DNA of 64,000 nucleotides, taken from Bradyrhizobium sp. Its GTDB lineage: Bacteria; Pseudomonadota; Alphaproteobacteria; Rhizobiales; Xanthobacteraceae. The position numbers and the translations under genes were made by a program. The notes below the pieces were generated by a model. That model saw only the letters and a list, made by a program, of their open reading frames with translations. It did no database searches and had not been told where the DNA came from. This document shows positions 54,190 through 63,913 of this stretch, one piece after another (the stretch's first letter is position 1; each line of letters starts with the position of its first letter). The stretch covers positions 62,001-126,000 of the forward strand of contig NZ_JACRAW010000008.1 of assembly GCF_016213215.1 (NCBI RefSeq), in the 5' to 3' direction.

Positions 54190-55138
54190 GGTCCGGAGAC
54201 CCGGTTCGGCTGCTGAAGTGTGCCGCATAGGGTTGGGCGGCGGAGGCTTGACCGGCGGCGCAAGCCTCGGCGAGAGCATCGCCGTTTTCGAAGCAGCTTA
54301 CGAAGCCGGAATCAGATACATCGATGTCGCGCCGCTTTACGGGCTTGCCGAAGACGTCGTTGGCAATCTTGTCCGGTCCCATCGCGGCGACTTCATCCTG
54401 GCCACGAAGGTCGGAATTGCACGGCCCAAGCTTCCCGGTCTGTTTTCATTCGTGCGCAAGACGTTGCGCCCCGTCGCGCTGCGGCTGCCTAAGGTCAAAC
54501 AGTTCGCCTTGCGGCAGGCGCAGGCTCTTGTAACGACCGGATTGTTCCATCCCGACCAGGTACGGTCCTCGCTTGAGGACAGCCTGCGAAGGCTGAAGAC
54601 CGAATGGGTTGACATCCTGCTGCTACACGAGCCCACGACCGGCGACATGACGCCTGAGCTGCGCAGAGAATTGGCGCTGCTTGCATCCTCGGGACGGGTC
54701 CGTCTTTTGGGTACCGGCACGCAGGAAACTGCCGAACACTCGATCCGCTATGGTGATGTCTGGCAGCATCGGTATGCGCCGGGTGATGCCCTGCCTGCCA
54801 ATAGGTCGGGATTGCGTGTGGTTCACGGCATTCTGCGTTACGGCCTTCCGCTGTTGCGAGCCGCGATTGCCGACCGGCCCGAGATGGCGAGTGCTCTGTC
54901 CAGCCGTTATGGATTCGACTTCTTTGATCCCGATGCCCACCCGGCCATCTTGGCAACCTTGGCCCTGGCGGCGGATCCGCGTTCGGTGCTTCTCGTTTCG
55001 TCCCGTCACTCGTTGCGGATCAGGCTCTGCGTCGCCCAGATCAACTGGTCGATTGCGCGAGGCGATACGCCAGAGTATGTCGCCAACGTCGGTGCCTTCC
55101 TGACCGGCGATGGTTGCGCAGCGACTACCGCGTCCTAG
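54182..55138 (+). CDS. Aldo/keto reductase
   Basis: 318-residue (beta/alpha)8 NAD(P)H-dependent oxidoreductase. The catalytic set is visible: Asp and Tyr in YIDVAPLYGLAEDVVG, Lys in DFILATKVG and His in DILLLHEPTT. It most resembles the aldose dehydrogenase branch of the family (ESIAVFEAAYEAGIRYIDVAPLYG). It overlaps the GMC oxidoreductase gene by 8 bases and converges on the glycosyltransferase gene. Confidence 0.87.
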   Translation: MHKVRRPGSAAEVCRIGLGGGGLTGGASLGESIAVFEAAYEAGIRYIDVAPLYGLAEDVVGNLVRSHRGDFILATKVGIARPKLPGLFSFVRKTLRPVALRLPKVKQFALRQAQALVTTGLFHPDQVRSSLEDSLRRLKTEWVDILLLHEPTTGDMTPELRRELALLASSGRVRLLGTGTQETAEHSIRYGDVWQHRYAPGDALPANRSGLRVVHGILRYGLPLLRAAIADRPEMASALSSRYGFDFFDPDAHPAILATLALAADPRSVLLVSSRHSLRIRLCVAQINWSIARGDTPEYVANVGAFLTGDGCAATTAS

Positions 55139-55188
55139 AAGCGAGTCACCAAAGCGCCGCGTCACATATTCCGTCATGCACTTCTATT

Positions 55189-56517
55189 TCAGCGCATGAC
55201 GCTCGACAGCTTGCGCTCAAAGCGCGCCATCGCCAACATCTCGGATTCGAGCGCGGAGAACGGCTTTTCCCAAGTCCAGTAGCGCTCGATATACTCGCGT
55301 GCGCTCTTCCCTAAAGCCGCCCGCATCGCCGGATTACGCAGAAGCGCGACGACGGCATCGGCAAATGCCTCGGGACCGGCGGCCTCGAGGAGGTGCGTTC
55401 CGGAAATTGCATTAATCCCCTCATTGGCGACCGGCGTTGCCACGACCGCCTTGCCGCAGGCCATATACTCGATCAGCTTGTTCTGCATGCCGGCTCCTAT
55501 TTGTACTGGATTTATGCAGACCGTCGCGCGAGCAATGTATTCCGCAGGATCGGCAACCTCGCCCGTCACCGTAATCGCGTCGTCGAGAGCAGCAAGACGG
55601 ACGACCTCACGCGCCGGCCGCCGACCGACAATGAGCAGACGCACGCCCGGGACCTCCGCTCTTATGTGCGGCCAGCAATTTCTGGCGAACCAGGTGATCG
55701 CGTGAATGTTGGTATTGGTCCCCATCACGCCGGAGAAGACCAGCGTGGCTGGATCGCCCTCGATGTCCGGACGCGGACGGAATCGGCTCGTATCCACGCC
55801 GTGCGGAGAAAGAACGTAATTGCTTATCTCCGGCACCGACCATTCGCGACAGGCCAGGCGAATTTCCTCCGCGTCTCTCTCGCTGATGAGGACCGTCCTG
55901 AAGAAATCGCGCCATATGTTGGCCTCGTATCGACGTACCAGGCCCTGCTCTACGGCAAATATGATCCTATCTCGTAGCCTTCTGGAGTTTTGCGCCAGCC
56001 TGCGCGTGTTCAGCGATTGCGACAGCTGCATGCCGAGAATTGTGGGAGGGCGGCCTGCGTCGGGTTCCGCGTCGGCGGGGCAGACCGCGCGGAGCGCCTC
56101 GGCGCTGCGGATGTAATAGGCGTAGGCGATGTCGTATTGCCTCAGCGAGATGGCTTGCCGGACGGCCTGTATATGAGCGCGATTGGTGAACCAACCAACC
56201 TGCATCGGCTTGCCGGCTGCGACGGCCCGGGCCGCCCCGAGCATGCTGCGTGCCGTGGATTGTCGGAACACAAGGAGTTGACGGCAGCGCTGATCCAGCC
56301 AGGCCCGCTGCTCAGGCGTAGGCTCCTCTCCGGTATCAAGCGTGAACAGGTCCAGGACATGACCGCGCGCGGCCAGGAACGAAATGAGGTGCGCGACAGT
56401 CAATTGATCTGCACGGATCATCGGTAACGGCAACCGGCTGCACACAAGGAGAATTCTCAGCCGATGGACTGCTGGCCTGACTTTCATGGATGAGGGAAAC
56501 ATTGCGTTGGGTGGCAT
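55189..56517 (-). CDS. Family 4 glycosyltransferase
   Basis: 442-residue GT-B fold glycosyltransferase. N-terminal Rossmann half (LRILLVCSRLPLPMIRADQL), C-terminal half with the donor-binding motifs VFSGVMGTNTNIHAITWFARN, LLIVGRRPAREV, TVCINPVQIGAGMQNKLIEYMACGKAVVAT. GGGGAG lies five bases before the ATG at 56517; an internal ATG at 56487 is a weaker option. It is the main glycosyltransferase of this island besides the initiating enzyme. Confidence 0.9.
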   Translation of the reverse strand: MPPNAMFPSSMKVRPAVHRLRILLVCSRLPLPMIRADQLTVAHLISFLAARGHVLDLFTLDTGEEPTPEQRAWLDQRCRQLLVFRQSTARSMLGAARAVAAGKPMQVGWFTNRAHIQAVRQAISLRQYDIAYAYYIRSAEALRAVCPADAEPDAGRPPTILGMQLSQSLNTRRLAQNSRRLRDRIIFAVEQGLVRRYEANIWRDFFRTVLISERDAEEIRLACREWSVPEISNYVLSPHGVDTSRFRPRPDIEGDPATLVFSGVMGTNTNIHAITWFARNCWPHIRAEVPGVRLLIVGRRPAREVVRLAALDDAITVTGEVADPAEYIARATVCINPVQIGAGMQNKLIEYMACGKAVVATPVANEGINAISGTHLLEAAGPEAFADAVVALLRNPAMRAALGKSAREYIERYWTWEKPFSALESEMLAMARFERKLSSVMR

Positions 56518-56676
56518 GGCTCTCCCCTGACCGGTGTCGGTGTCGCCGTGAGATTCCGGATCGCATGCCCGCCAGTCCCGCGCGCCTTATCGAATGCACA
56601 AGCCTCTCCGCGGTTCCTGGCGACACCCGCGATAGTTCGACACCCCGCACAAATTCAGCTGGCGAGAGGTCGCCGC

Positions 56677-57945
56677 CTAGAAGCGATAGAGATTGAGAAA
56701 GCGCTTGTCGGAGGGCAGCTTGACGCCGGACATCGGCTTTCCGAGTAGGATCAGGTCTGCTCTTGCCGCCGCGCGCCGGAAATCTGTAACCAGAAGTTCC
56801 GGAAGTCGCGCCAAATGCAAGTCTGCAAAGGCCAGGTTGGCGCCGACGAGTTGCTCCGGCTTCAGGTCCGGTTCGAACAGAGACAGCTCGTATCCTTGCT
56901 CGAGCAGGGTCGCGGCGAGTTCAACCAGCGGACTTTCGCGGAGGTCGTCCGTATCTGGCTTGAACGTAAGCCCCATCTGCAGGATGCGTGTCCCCTTCGG
57001 CGCGTGCGCTACAACCAGGCGCGCGATAAAGGACTTGTGGGCGGTATTGCTGGCGATCACGCTTTGCAGGAGCGGCACGTCCATTCCGTTTTTTCGTCCA
57101 AATGCGCCGAGAGCACGAACATCCTTGGGAAGGCAGGATCCGCCGAACGCATTGCCAGGACGCAGATAGTAGGGCGAGACGTTAAGTTTGGTGTCCGACA
57201 AGAAGATGCGTGTTACGTCTGCCGGGTTGACCGCACAGCTGAGCGCCAATCTCCCGACTTCATTGGCAAACGAGACTTTGAGCGCGTGGAAATAGTTGTC
57301 CACGTACTTGACCATCTCCGCCACCGCAAACGGCACTTTGAATACGGGCGCATCGATGCCATCGTAGATGCCGTACAGATCCTGTGCTGCGCCAGGAAAC
57401 CGCTCGCCCACGACGATCTTCGGAGGGTTGAAGTAGTCTGCGATGGCGGTCGATTCGCGCATGAATTCCGGATTGTACACCGGCTCATACCGCTGACCTG
57501 GCGGCTCTCCTGCAGCCGCGCTCAGTTTAGGCATGACCACCGTTTCCATGGTGCCAGGCAGCATTGTCGATCGGAATACGCACAGCAGCGGCCGGCACTC
57601 GGGCGATCGTTGCCGAACCGCCCTACCGATTTCCTCCGAAACCGAAGATACGTACGACAGCTGGAGCGAGCCGTCCTCACAGCTCGGAGTTCCGACGCAC
57701 GCGACCACGACATCCGCGTCCGCGAGCGTACTTCCCAGCGTCTTGGCTGCCGTCAGGCGGTTTTCGGCTCGAGCCTTCGCAAAGGTTTCCTCAACCCCGG
57801 GCTCTTTCACGGGAGAGCGACCCGCATTAGCGATCTCCACCTTTTGCGGGTTTACGTCAACGCCGACCACCATCGCGCCCTTTCGCAACATGCAGGCGGC
57901 CACTGTCACACCGACGTATCCGAGCCCGCACACGACGATTTTCAT
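56677..57945 (-). CDS. UDP-glucose/GDP-mannose dehydrogenase family protein
   Basis: 422-residue NAD-dependent four-electron dehydrogenase that oxidises the C6 hydroxyl of a nucleotide sugar to a uronic acid. N-terminal Rossmann motif VVCGLGYVGVTVAACML; catalytic Cys in NAFGGSCLPKDVRAL; C-terminal domain ILQMGLTFKPDTDDLRESP. The RPGNAFGGSCLPKD form and overall length are closer to GDP-mannose dehydrogenase (AlgD) than to Ugd, but substrate is not certain. It overlaps the heparinase-like gene by 4 bases (ATGA). Confidence 0.92.
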   Translation of the reverse strand: MKIVVCGLGYVGVTVAACMLRKGAMVVGVDVNPQKVEIANAGRSPVKEPGVEETFAKARAENRLTAAKTLGSTLADADVVVACVGTPSCEDGSLQLSYVSSVSEEIGRAVRQRSPECRPLLCVFRSTMLPGTMETVVMPKLSAAAGEPPGQRYEPVYNPEFMRESTAIADYFNPPKIVVGERFPGAAQDLYGIYDGIDAPVFKVPFAVAEMVKYVDNYFHALKVSFANEVGRLALSCAVNPADVTRIFLSDTKLNVSPYYLRPGNAFGGSCLPKDVRALGAFGRKNGMDVPLLQSVIASNTAHKSFIARLVVAHAPKGTRILQMGLTFKPDTDDLRESPLVELAATLLEQGYELSLFEPDLKPEQLVGANLAFADLHLARLPELLVTDFRRAAARADLILLGKPMSGVKLPSDKRFLNLYRF

Positions 57946-59720
57946 GGCAAGTGTCCCCGGCAGTGCGCAAGCAAGGTTCTTGCTATGCCGCAAGCTTGAA
58001 GACTCGTTGCCGGTACCCGCTCCTTCCAAATCCACAAGGTCGCCGCGACAGAACCATCGTCGTCCGGTACCGGATGTATGGATATGCTGTGCGCAGATTC
58101 CGACTCCCCGAATTTCGGCCACCATTTGTCGCCGACGACCTGATGTCGTTTTCCCAAAAGCACGTTGAGGCTCACCTGCACCCCGCCTGCTGCGAATGCG
58201 CCGGAAGGCAACGCGGACCACGTTCCCGGCACCAGGAAGCGACCGCGTGCACGTGCCGGTTCAACACCGCGCCAAACGTCTATGATGAGCAAAGCGCACC
58301 CGGGCCACAGTCCGACCCAGCGGGCCACATCAGCCCCCACTGGACGAAAGCCGGTTTGATATCCCGCCGCCCACAGCGGCACCACACTGCCGAGGGTCGG
58401 ATCCTCCAGAGGAAGTGCCAATCCCCGACGTCCGACACGGAAGGACCCCCAGAACTCGATGGGCTCGACGTCGATGACGTGCGGTCCGTTGTGACGGCAA
58501 GCGGATCGGCAATGATCCCGCGCAGGCCCCTGGGAGTATGTTGGCACACCGGGATCGACGAGGAACCGCTTGCCGGCGACCGAGACTTCAACACTGAGGA
58601 AATCCGCATGCGCGTGCCCCGGATTGGAATCAGGACCGCAGGGTCCGCAATCAAAAATGACGGCATCGTTCTGGCCGGACAGTCGAACGTATCCTGTTTC
58701 CGGCAGCGCGACCCGGCCGTCCACCGCCGGTGGTGCAAGTTCGCTAGCCGATGGAGCCTCGCCGAACCACGAGTCGTTAAACAGGCCAATATCGCCGTCC
58801 GGGTGGCACATGACGCCGAGGGCCGACTGCATCGCTGAAATGGCTGCTTCCAGCCAAGGGGCATTGGCCGAGTTGGCGGCCTGCAACGTTCGCAGGTCGA
58901 CCAGACATAATGCGTGATACATCGGCGATCTTTCGGCATGGCCGCCATCGCTCAGCACGACCTGATCCAGCGTCCGTCGTATCGCGCGGTCCAGGAATCC
59001 CAAGCGGGTCGTGTTCTGCCCGAGGGCCGCGCGATACAAAGAGAGCGCCACGTAGTTCTTCAACAGGTGATTGAACTGGAGATCACGCTCCAGATTGCGC
59101 AGGACGAATGCAGCGCAGAACTTTGCGTGTTCGAGCAAAGCCGCAAGATCATCCGAGTGGCGCCCGCCCGCAGCACGAAACAGTGCGTATCCCGCAAGCA
59201 GGTTTATCAGGCGGTGACTTGCAGAATACGGATGCCAAACGTCTCGAAAGACGCCCGGAACGTTCCACTGGTTCTGGGCCACGAGGCTGTCGATTGCCCG
59301 ACGTATCATGGACACGTCCCGGGCAGCGCCTCGGGCGAGGAGTGGTACGGTCCAACCCAGATACGACAACGTCATCCGCCAAAGGCGATTATTGCCCTCG
59401 CCCATCTCGACGCGCCAGGCGATGCGATCGATCCCGCCGAAATCCATTGACCTGCCGAGAAACCGGAATCTCCCTTCTGCGATCTCCGCAAGCTGCGCGC
59501 CGTGAACGCAATTCTGCAGACGGAGAACATGTTCTGCCGCGTGAAGCAGGGGATCGCGGAATTCTGGATTCGGAAGCTCCCGAGCTGTTCTTTCAACCAA
59601 TCGATGGAACAGCATGGGATACCTTCCGGCTATCGCCCATCGTCCGCGCGACCATGCGCGATAGTACAATTGCTCTGCACTCAGGTAGCGCACCGTTCGG
59701 AGTGTGCGGCCGGGGTTCAT
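57942..59720 (-). CDS. Heparinase II/III family protein
   Basis: 592-residue protein with an N-terminal alpha-toroid region (WHPYSASHRLINLLAGYALF, LLKNYVALSLYRAALG, GHAERSPMYHALCLVDLRT) and the C-terminal heparinase II/III beta domain (SNPGHAHADFLSVEVSVAGKRFLVDPGVPTYS). Such proteins are polysaccharide lyases or epimerase-like enzymes acting on uronic acid polymers. No signal peptide is evident from the ATG at 59720 (MNPGRTLRTVRYL). It overlaps neighbours by 4 bases on both sides, so this is a tight operon. Confidence 0.9.
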   Translation of the reverse strand: MNPGRTLRTVRYLSAEQLYYRAWSRGRWAIAGRYPMLFHRLVERTARELPNPEFRDPLLHAAEHVLRLQNCVHGAQLAEIAEGRFRFLGRSMDFGGIDRIAWRVEMGEGNNRLWRMTLSYLGWTVPLLARGAARDVSMIRRAIDSLVAQNQWNVPGVFRDVWHPYSASHRLINLLAGYALFRAAGGRHSDDLAALLEHAKFCAAFVLRNLERDLQFNHLLKNYVALSLYRAALGQNTTRLGFLDRAIRRTLDQVVLSDGGHAERSPMYHALCLVDLRTLQAANSANAPWLEAAISAMQSALGVMCHPDGDIGLFNDSWFGEAPSASELAPPAVDGRVALPETGYVRLSGQNDAVIFDCGPCGPDSNPGHAHADFLSVEVSVAGKRFLVDPGVPTYSQGPARDHCRSACRHNGPHVIDVEPIEFWGSFRVGRRGLALPLEDPTLGSVVPLWAAGYQTGFRPVGADVARWVGLWPGCALLIIDVWRGVEPARARGRFLVPGTWSALPSGAFAAGGVQVSLNVLLGKRHQVVGDKWWPKFGESESAHSISIHPVPDDDGSVAATLWIWKERVPATSLQACGIARTLLAHCRGHLP

Positions 59721-61885
59721 AGAGACACGACCGATCCGGTTCGAAGCGATTCGACAATGGCAATCGTCGCCAGGCTCGTTTCCACAATCTCCGATTCCGG
59801 AACAGGAGCGCCGGCGTTTTCCACGACCGCAGCGACGAACGCCTCGAGCTCGCCGCGATGACCCTTGTCCTGCTTGAATCTGCTCGACTGGCGTCGGACG
59901 CTGCCGTTCGCGGCGATCTCCAGCGTCCGGAAATTGTCGACGGTGGCGACCGTGCCGCCAGCGTAACATTCAATTCTTTCCTTGCTGTAGGCTGGATCCC
60001 CGAGTGCCGTATAGACCAGGGTGCATAGGCTGCCATCGCCGAAGCGGATCGCGACGGCGACGTCCTCGCACAGCCCGCGAACAAGACGCGTGGCATCAGC
60101 TCGGACCGTCATAATCGGCACCCCGATCAGGAACCGGGCCAAGTCGACGAAATGACACAGCTCGCCGAGGATGCGGCCGTTCCCTTCATCCGGTTCTCGC
60201 TGCCAGCTGTCTGCTGCGAGTTGTCCCGCATTGATGCGCATGAGAACGCTCTTTGGACCAGGCAACGGCACCAGGTGCCGACGCAAGGAAGCGATCATCG
60301 GCGCAAATCGCCTGTTGAATCCGACTTGAAAGAATGCGGAAGACCTATTGCGAGCCTCTACGACGGAATTCAGTTCGTCGCGCGTCAACGCCAACGGCTT
60401 TTCGACCAGGACGGCTTTGCCAGCGGACAGCGCGCGAGCGGTTAGCGCCGCATGGGTACTATGCGGCGTGGTGATGACAACTGCATTGATCTCAGGATCA
60501 TCGAAAACTGCGGATTCGTGAGTTTCGCAACGGCGAAAACCAAATTTGCGCTGGGTGTCCTCAGCCGAAACGCCGCGCTGCGTCACAACTGTATGCAGCA
60601 TCACCTGCGGGTGCCGGGCCAGTGTGGGCAGCAATTTCGATCGCGCGAAAGTCCCCGCGCCGATCACTCCCAGGGCACAGCGGCCTGGTCCCGGATTCGG
60701 GCCAGACCGTATTTCGATAGCCGGGATCGGCGCGGCTATTCCGTCCTGATCAGCAGGATATTCTATCACAACCCCCAGATGCGGCTCCGCTCCTTCCGTA
60801 ACCAGTTCATAGGCCTTGGCCGCATCCTGGATCGAGAACCGATGCGTCGTGAGTGCTGTCGGGTTGAGCCGGAGCGTGCGGCTCGGACTCATCAGACGAA
60901 CGCACTCGGCCAGATTGTCCGCTTCGGTCCAGCGTATCCAGCCGACAGGATACTTCACATTGCGCTTTTCAAAGTCGCTGTCGTATCTTCCGGGCCCGTA
61001 GGACCGCGAGACGACGACCGAAAGCTCTTTCTTCATGAACTCGCGATACGGAAACGCCGTCCCCGTGATCCCGACCAGGCTGATCTTCGCGCGGTCACGC
61101 GCGATGTCCGCCGCCGTGTCAAACGGCTCGCTTGAGCGTGTGGCGGCGGCGATCACGACGCCATCGCAACCGACACCATTGGTCTGAGCTCCAATGAACT
61201 CAGAGGGACTGCCGTCAGCGAGATTCCAGGTGAATTCGGCACCGAGGGACCGGGCCAGAGCGAGCCTTTCGGCGCTGTAATCCAGGCAGACCACGCGGCA
61301 CCCGTGGATCGCAAGCAGCTGAGCGGCCAACTGACCGACCAGACCCGCGCCGATCACCCCGACGACATCACCGAGCTTCGGTTCTAGAAGGCGGACGCCG
61401 TTGAGCGCTATGGATGCGAGGGTTCCAAAGCACGCTTCGAAGTGGGACACGTCTTTTGGGACAGAAGCTGCGAGGTTGCCTGGAGCAACATTATACTCAG
61501 CGTGATTGGCGATTCCCGCTCCCGCAATGGCCACCCGATCGCCAACCTGGAACCTGCCTTCGAGCCCAGAGCCCACTTCCAGAACGACGCCTGAGGCGGA
61601 GTAACCGAGCGGTAATGGCTCGTCGAGACGCGCTCGCACGGTATCCAGGGTGGCCAGGAGTCCGTCACGATGAATTTTGGCCAGCACCTGCTTCACCAGG
61701 TCGGGCCGACTCCTTGCCTTCCCCACCAGGCTCCGTTTTGCAAATTCGACGACCATGCGCTCTGTGCCAGCGGAAATCAGACTGGCCGCCGTGCGAACCA
61801 GGAGGTGCCCTGGCTTCCCGCGCGGCACAGGTACGGCTCGCACCGACAAGGCGCCGGTACTTGCACTTTGGACGATCTGTTTCAT
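59717..61885 (-). CDS. Bi-domain oxidoreductase (zinc-type dehydrogenase + Gfo/Idh/MocA)
   Basis: 722-residue fusion. Residues about 1-375 are a medium-chain dehydrogenase-like domain (ASLISAGTERMVVEFAKRSL, LGYSASGVVLEVGSGLEG, VGDRVAIAGAG, VGVIGAGLVGQLAAQLLA). Residues about 400-722 are a Gfo/Idh/MocA oxidoreductase (LGVIGAGTFARSKLLPTLAR, VVITTPHSTHAALTARAL, VLVEKPLALTRDEL). Such fusions occur in polysaccharide loci next to heparinase-like genes; the substrate is unknown, probably a (nucleotide-)sugar. It starts 54 bases after the asparagine synthase gene. Confidence 0.9.
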   Translation of the reverse strand: MKQIVQSASTGALSVRAVPVPRGKPGHLLVRTAASLISAGTERMVVEFAKRSLVGKARSRPDLVKQVLAKIHRDGLLATLDTVRARLDEPLPLGYSASGVVLEVGSGLEGRFQVGDRVAIAGAGIANHAEYNVAPGNLAASVPKDVSHFEACFGTLASIALNGVRLLEPKLGDVVGVIGAGLVGQLAAQLLAIHGCRVVCLDYSAERLALARSLGAEFTWNLADGSPSEFIGAQTNGVGCDGVVIAAATRSSEPFDTAADIARDRAKISLVGITGTAFPYREFMKKELSVVVSRSYGPGRYDSDFEKRNVKYPVGWIRWTEADNLAECVRLMSPSRTLRLNPTALTTHRFSIQDAAKAYELVTEGAEPHLGVVIEYPADQDGIAAPIPAIEIRSGPNPGPGRCALGVIGAGTFARSKLLPTLARHPQVMLHTVVTQRGVSAEDTQRKFGFRRCETHESAVFDDPEINAVVITTPHSTHAALTARALSAGKAVLVEKPLALTRDELNSVVEARNRSSAFFQVGFNRRFAPMIASLRRHLVPLPGPKSVLMRINAGQLAADSWQREPDEGNGRILGELCHFVDLARFLIGVPIMTVRADATRLVRGLCEDVAVAIRFGDGSLCTLVYTALGDPAYSKERIECYAGGTVATVDNFRTLEIAANGSVRRQSSRFKQDKGHRGELEAFVAAVVENAGAPVPESEIVETSLATIAIVESLRTGSVVSL

Positions 61886-61939
61886 CCTCGTGCTCCAGCA
61901 AAAACCGTTGCTCTGATGTGCGGGCGCGCACTCTTGGGA

Positions 61940-63856
61940 CTACGCAGCATTTCTCGCATCCGTACTCGCGAGCGACGGCCGGAAGCTCAGCTGACGACAC
62001 CAGATCTCGATGCACACGAGGGTGAAGAGGACGAACGCCACGTCGCTTCGATTCTGGTCGAACGCGTTGCGCAACCTGGCGACTGCGGCAGGATCGAAGA
62101 GGCCTCGCTCCGTCACGACGCGCGGCGATGTCATTTCCGCAACCAAGCCGCGCGCTGGACCGGCCATCCAGGCTCTGAGAGGCACGCCAAAGCCTTGCTT
62201 CGCACGCCTGAGAACACCCCGATTCAATCGGTCCGACATGGCCTTCCGCAGGATCCGTTTCGTTTGCCAGAGCCCGATCTTTTGCGAGACCGGCACGCGC
62301 ATCGCAAACGCGACCAGCCGGAGGTCAAGAACAGGCACGCGAAATTCGACTCCCTCCTGCATGCCCATCTTGTCCGTATAGTTGAGATTGAGGTCCGGCA
62401 GGAATCCGTGAAGATCCAATTGCAGCAGTCGTTCCACTGGATGCAATTCGCGCGTCTTGCCCAGCAACCGGCCAAACGGGTGGCCATGACCGTCGAACGG
62501 CTGACCTGGCGCTACCAGCGACTTCAGCTCTCCCGCCGGCCAGCTCGAGAAGCTCATCGCATCCGTCAGCATCTCGTCCTCGCTCAAAGCCAACAGCTGA
62601 CCAAGGCGGCCAAGCCGACGCCCAAGGACGGAATTACCGGGGAAGCCGCTGATCAGGCGCGATGTGGCCCGACGCGCGTAAGGGATCTGATCGAGCGCCG
62701 CCCAGATGAATGCCGCGACGTGCCTGCCGTATCCCGTGAAGAGATCATCTCCTCCGGTACCCGTCAGCAGGACCTTGACGCCGTGTCGCCTCGCTTCTGC
62801 AGCAATCATTCGGGTTTGCAGGGCGGCGAAGTCGCCGGTCGGCTCGTCCAGGTCCCAGAGCATTTGGGGAAGCTCGCTGACAAGCTGCGCCGTGGTCGGC
62901 ACTTCGACCAGCGGGACCTTCAACCTTCTTGCCATCTCACGTGCATGGACAACATCGTCCCCGAAGTTGTCGGCATGGTTGCGGTCCTTCGGCACGCTTG
63001 CACAGAATGTGACGATGCGAGCGGGATCAGTCGCTCTGCACATCGACGCCACGACGGCGCTGGAATCGACGCCTCCGGACAAACAGGCGCCGATGGGCAC
63101 GTCGGCGACCATCTGATCTGCGACAACGCGATCGAACAGAGTCAGCAAGGCCGCTGGTTCAACTCGCTCGCGGCGCGGCGGCGGGAGGGGAATCTCGTAG
63201 TATTGCCGGATACTCACCCGGGCATCGGTATCGATCCAGGCGCAATGACCGGGCCGCAGCTTCCGAACAGACTTGAGCATGGTGGAAGCAGAAGATGACC
63301 AGACGAATGCCAGGTGGTTCGCCACCGTCCCCACATCGATGTCGCGAGCCACATCCGGACACAGCGTCAATGCCTTAAGCTCTGACGCAAACAGAAACCC
63401 GTGGGGTAGCGCCGCATAGTACAACGGTTTGACGCCAAGCTGGTCGCGCGCAATGAAGAGGCGCCGCAACGCGCGATCCCAGACCGCAAAAGCAAATATG
63501 CCGTTCAGCCGGCCAAGGCAGGACTGGCCATCGGATTCAAACAGCCGAAGAAGCACCTCCGTATCGCTCCTGGTGCGAAATACCACACCGGCGTTCTCGA
63601 GTTCACCGCGCAGTTCCTTGAAATTGTAGATCTCGCCGTTGAATGAGAGGACGTACCGCCCATCAGCCGTATGCATTGGCTGGTTGGCGGCAGTACTCAA
63701 ATCAATGATCGACAGACGCGTGTGGCCAACCGCGAAATTCGCCTCCCGATCCCGCCAGATGGCGCGGCCGTCTGGGCCACGATGATTGATCTCATCGAGC
63801 ATCGCATCCAGCAGCCGGTCGCTCCACGGACCGAGGAAACCTGCAACACCGCACAT
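61940..63856 (-). CDS. Asparagine synthase (glutamine-hydrolysing) family amidotransferase
   Basis: 638-residue AsnB-type amidotransferase. N-terminal glutaminase domain starts at Cys2 (MCGVAGFLGP) with INHRGPDGRAIW and VLSFNGEIYNFKEL; the synthetase domain has the PPi loop CLSGGVDSSAVVASM and LLTGTGGDDLFTGYGRH. The ATG at 63856 is fixed by the need for Cys2. In polysaccharide clusters such enzymes amidate sugar carboxyl groups (for example uronamides), which fits the dehydrogenase in this operon; making asparagine is the alternative. Confidence 0.92.
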   Translation of the reverse strand: MCGVAGFLGPWSDRLLDAMLDEINHRGPDGRAIWRDREANFAVGHTRLSIIDLSTAANQPMHTADGRYVLSFNGEIYNFKELRGELENAGVVFRTRSDTEVLLRLFESDGQSCLGRLNGIFAFAVWDRALRRLFIARDQLGVKPLYYAALPHGFLFASELKALTLCPDVARDIDVGTVANHLAFVWSSSASTMLKSVRKLRPGHCAWIDTDARVSIRQYYEIPLPPPRRERVEPAALLTLFDRVVADQMVADVPIGACLSGGVDSSAVVASMCRATDPARIVTFCASVPKDRNHADNFGDDVVHAREMARRLKVPLVEVPTTAQLVSELPQMLWDLDEPTGDFAALQTRMIAAEARRHGVKVLLTGTGGDDLFTGYGRHVAAFIWAALDQIPYARRATSRLISGFPGNSVLGRRLGRLGQLLALSEDEMLTDAMSFSSWPAGELKSLVAPGQPFDGHGHPFGRLLGKTRELHPVERLLQLDLHGFLPDLNLNYTDKMGMQEGVEFRVPVLDLRLVAFAMRVPVSQKIGLWQTKRILRKAMSDRLNRGVLRRAKQGFGVPLRAWMAGPARGLVAEMTSPRVVTERGLFDPAAVARLRNAFDQNRSDVAFVLFTLVCIEIWCRQLSFRPSLASTDARNAA

Positions 63857-63913
63857 GAAGGGATGACCCTTCCCAACCCGAATACGCAACGCACAGTCCG
63901 CACGTGGGTTGCA

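Noticed and set aside
61670..63298. 542-codon plus-strand frame antisense to the asparagine synthase
   Set aside because: Shadow; the amidotransferase motifs are intact on the minus strand.
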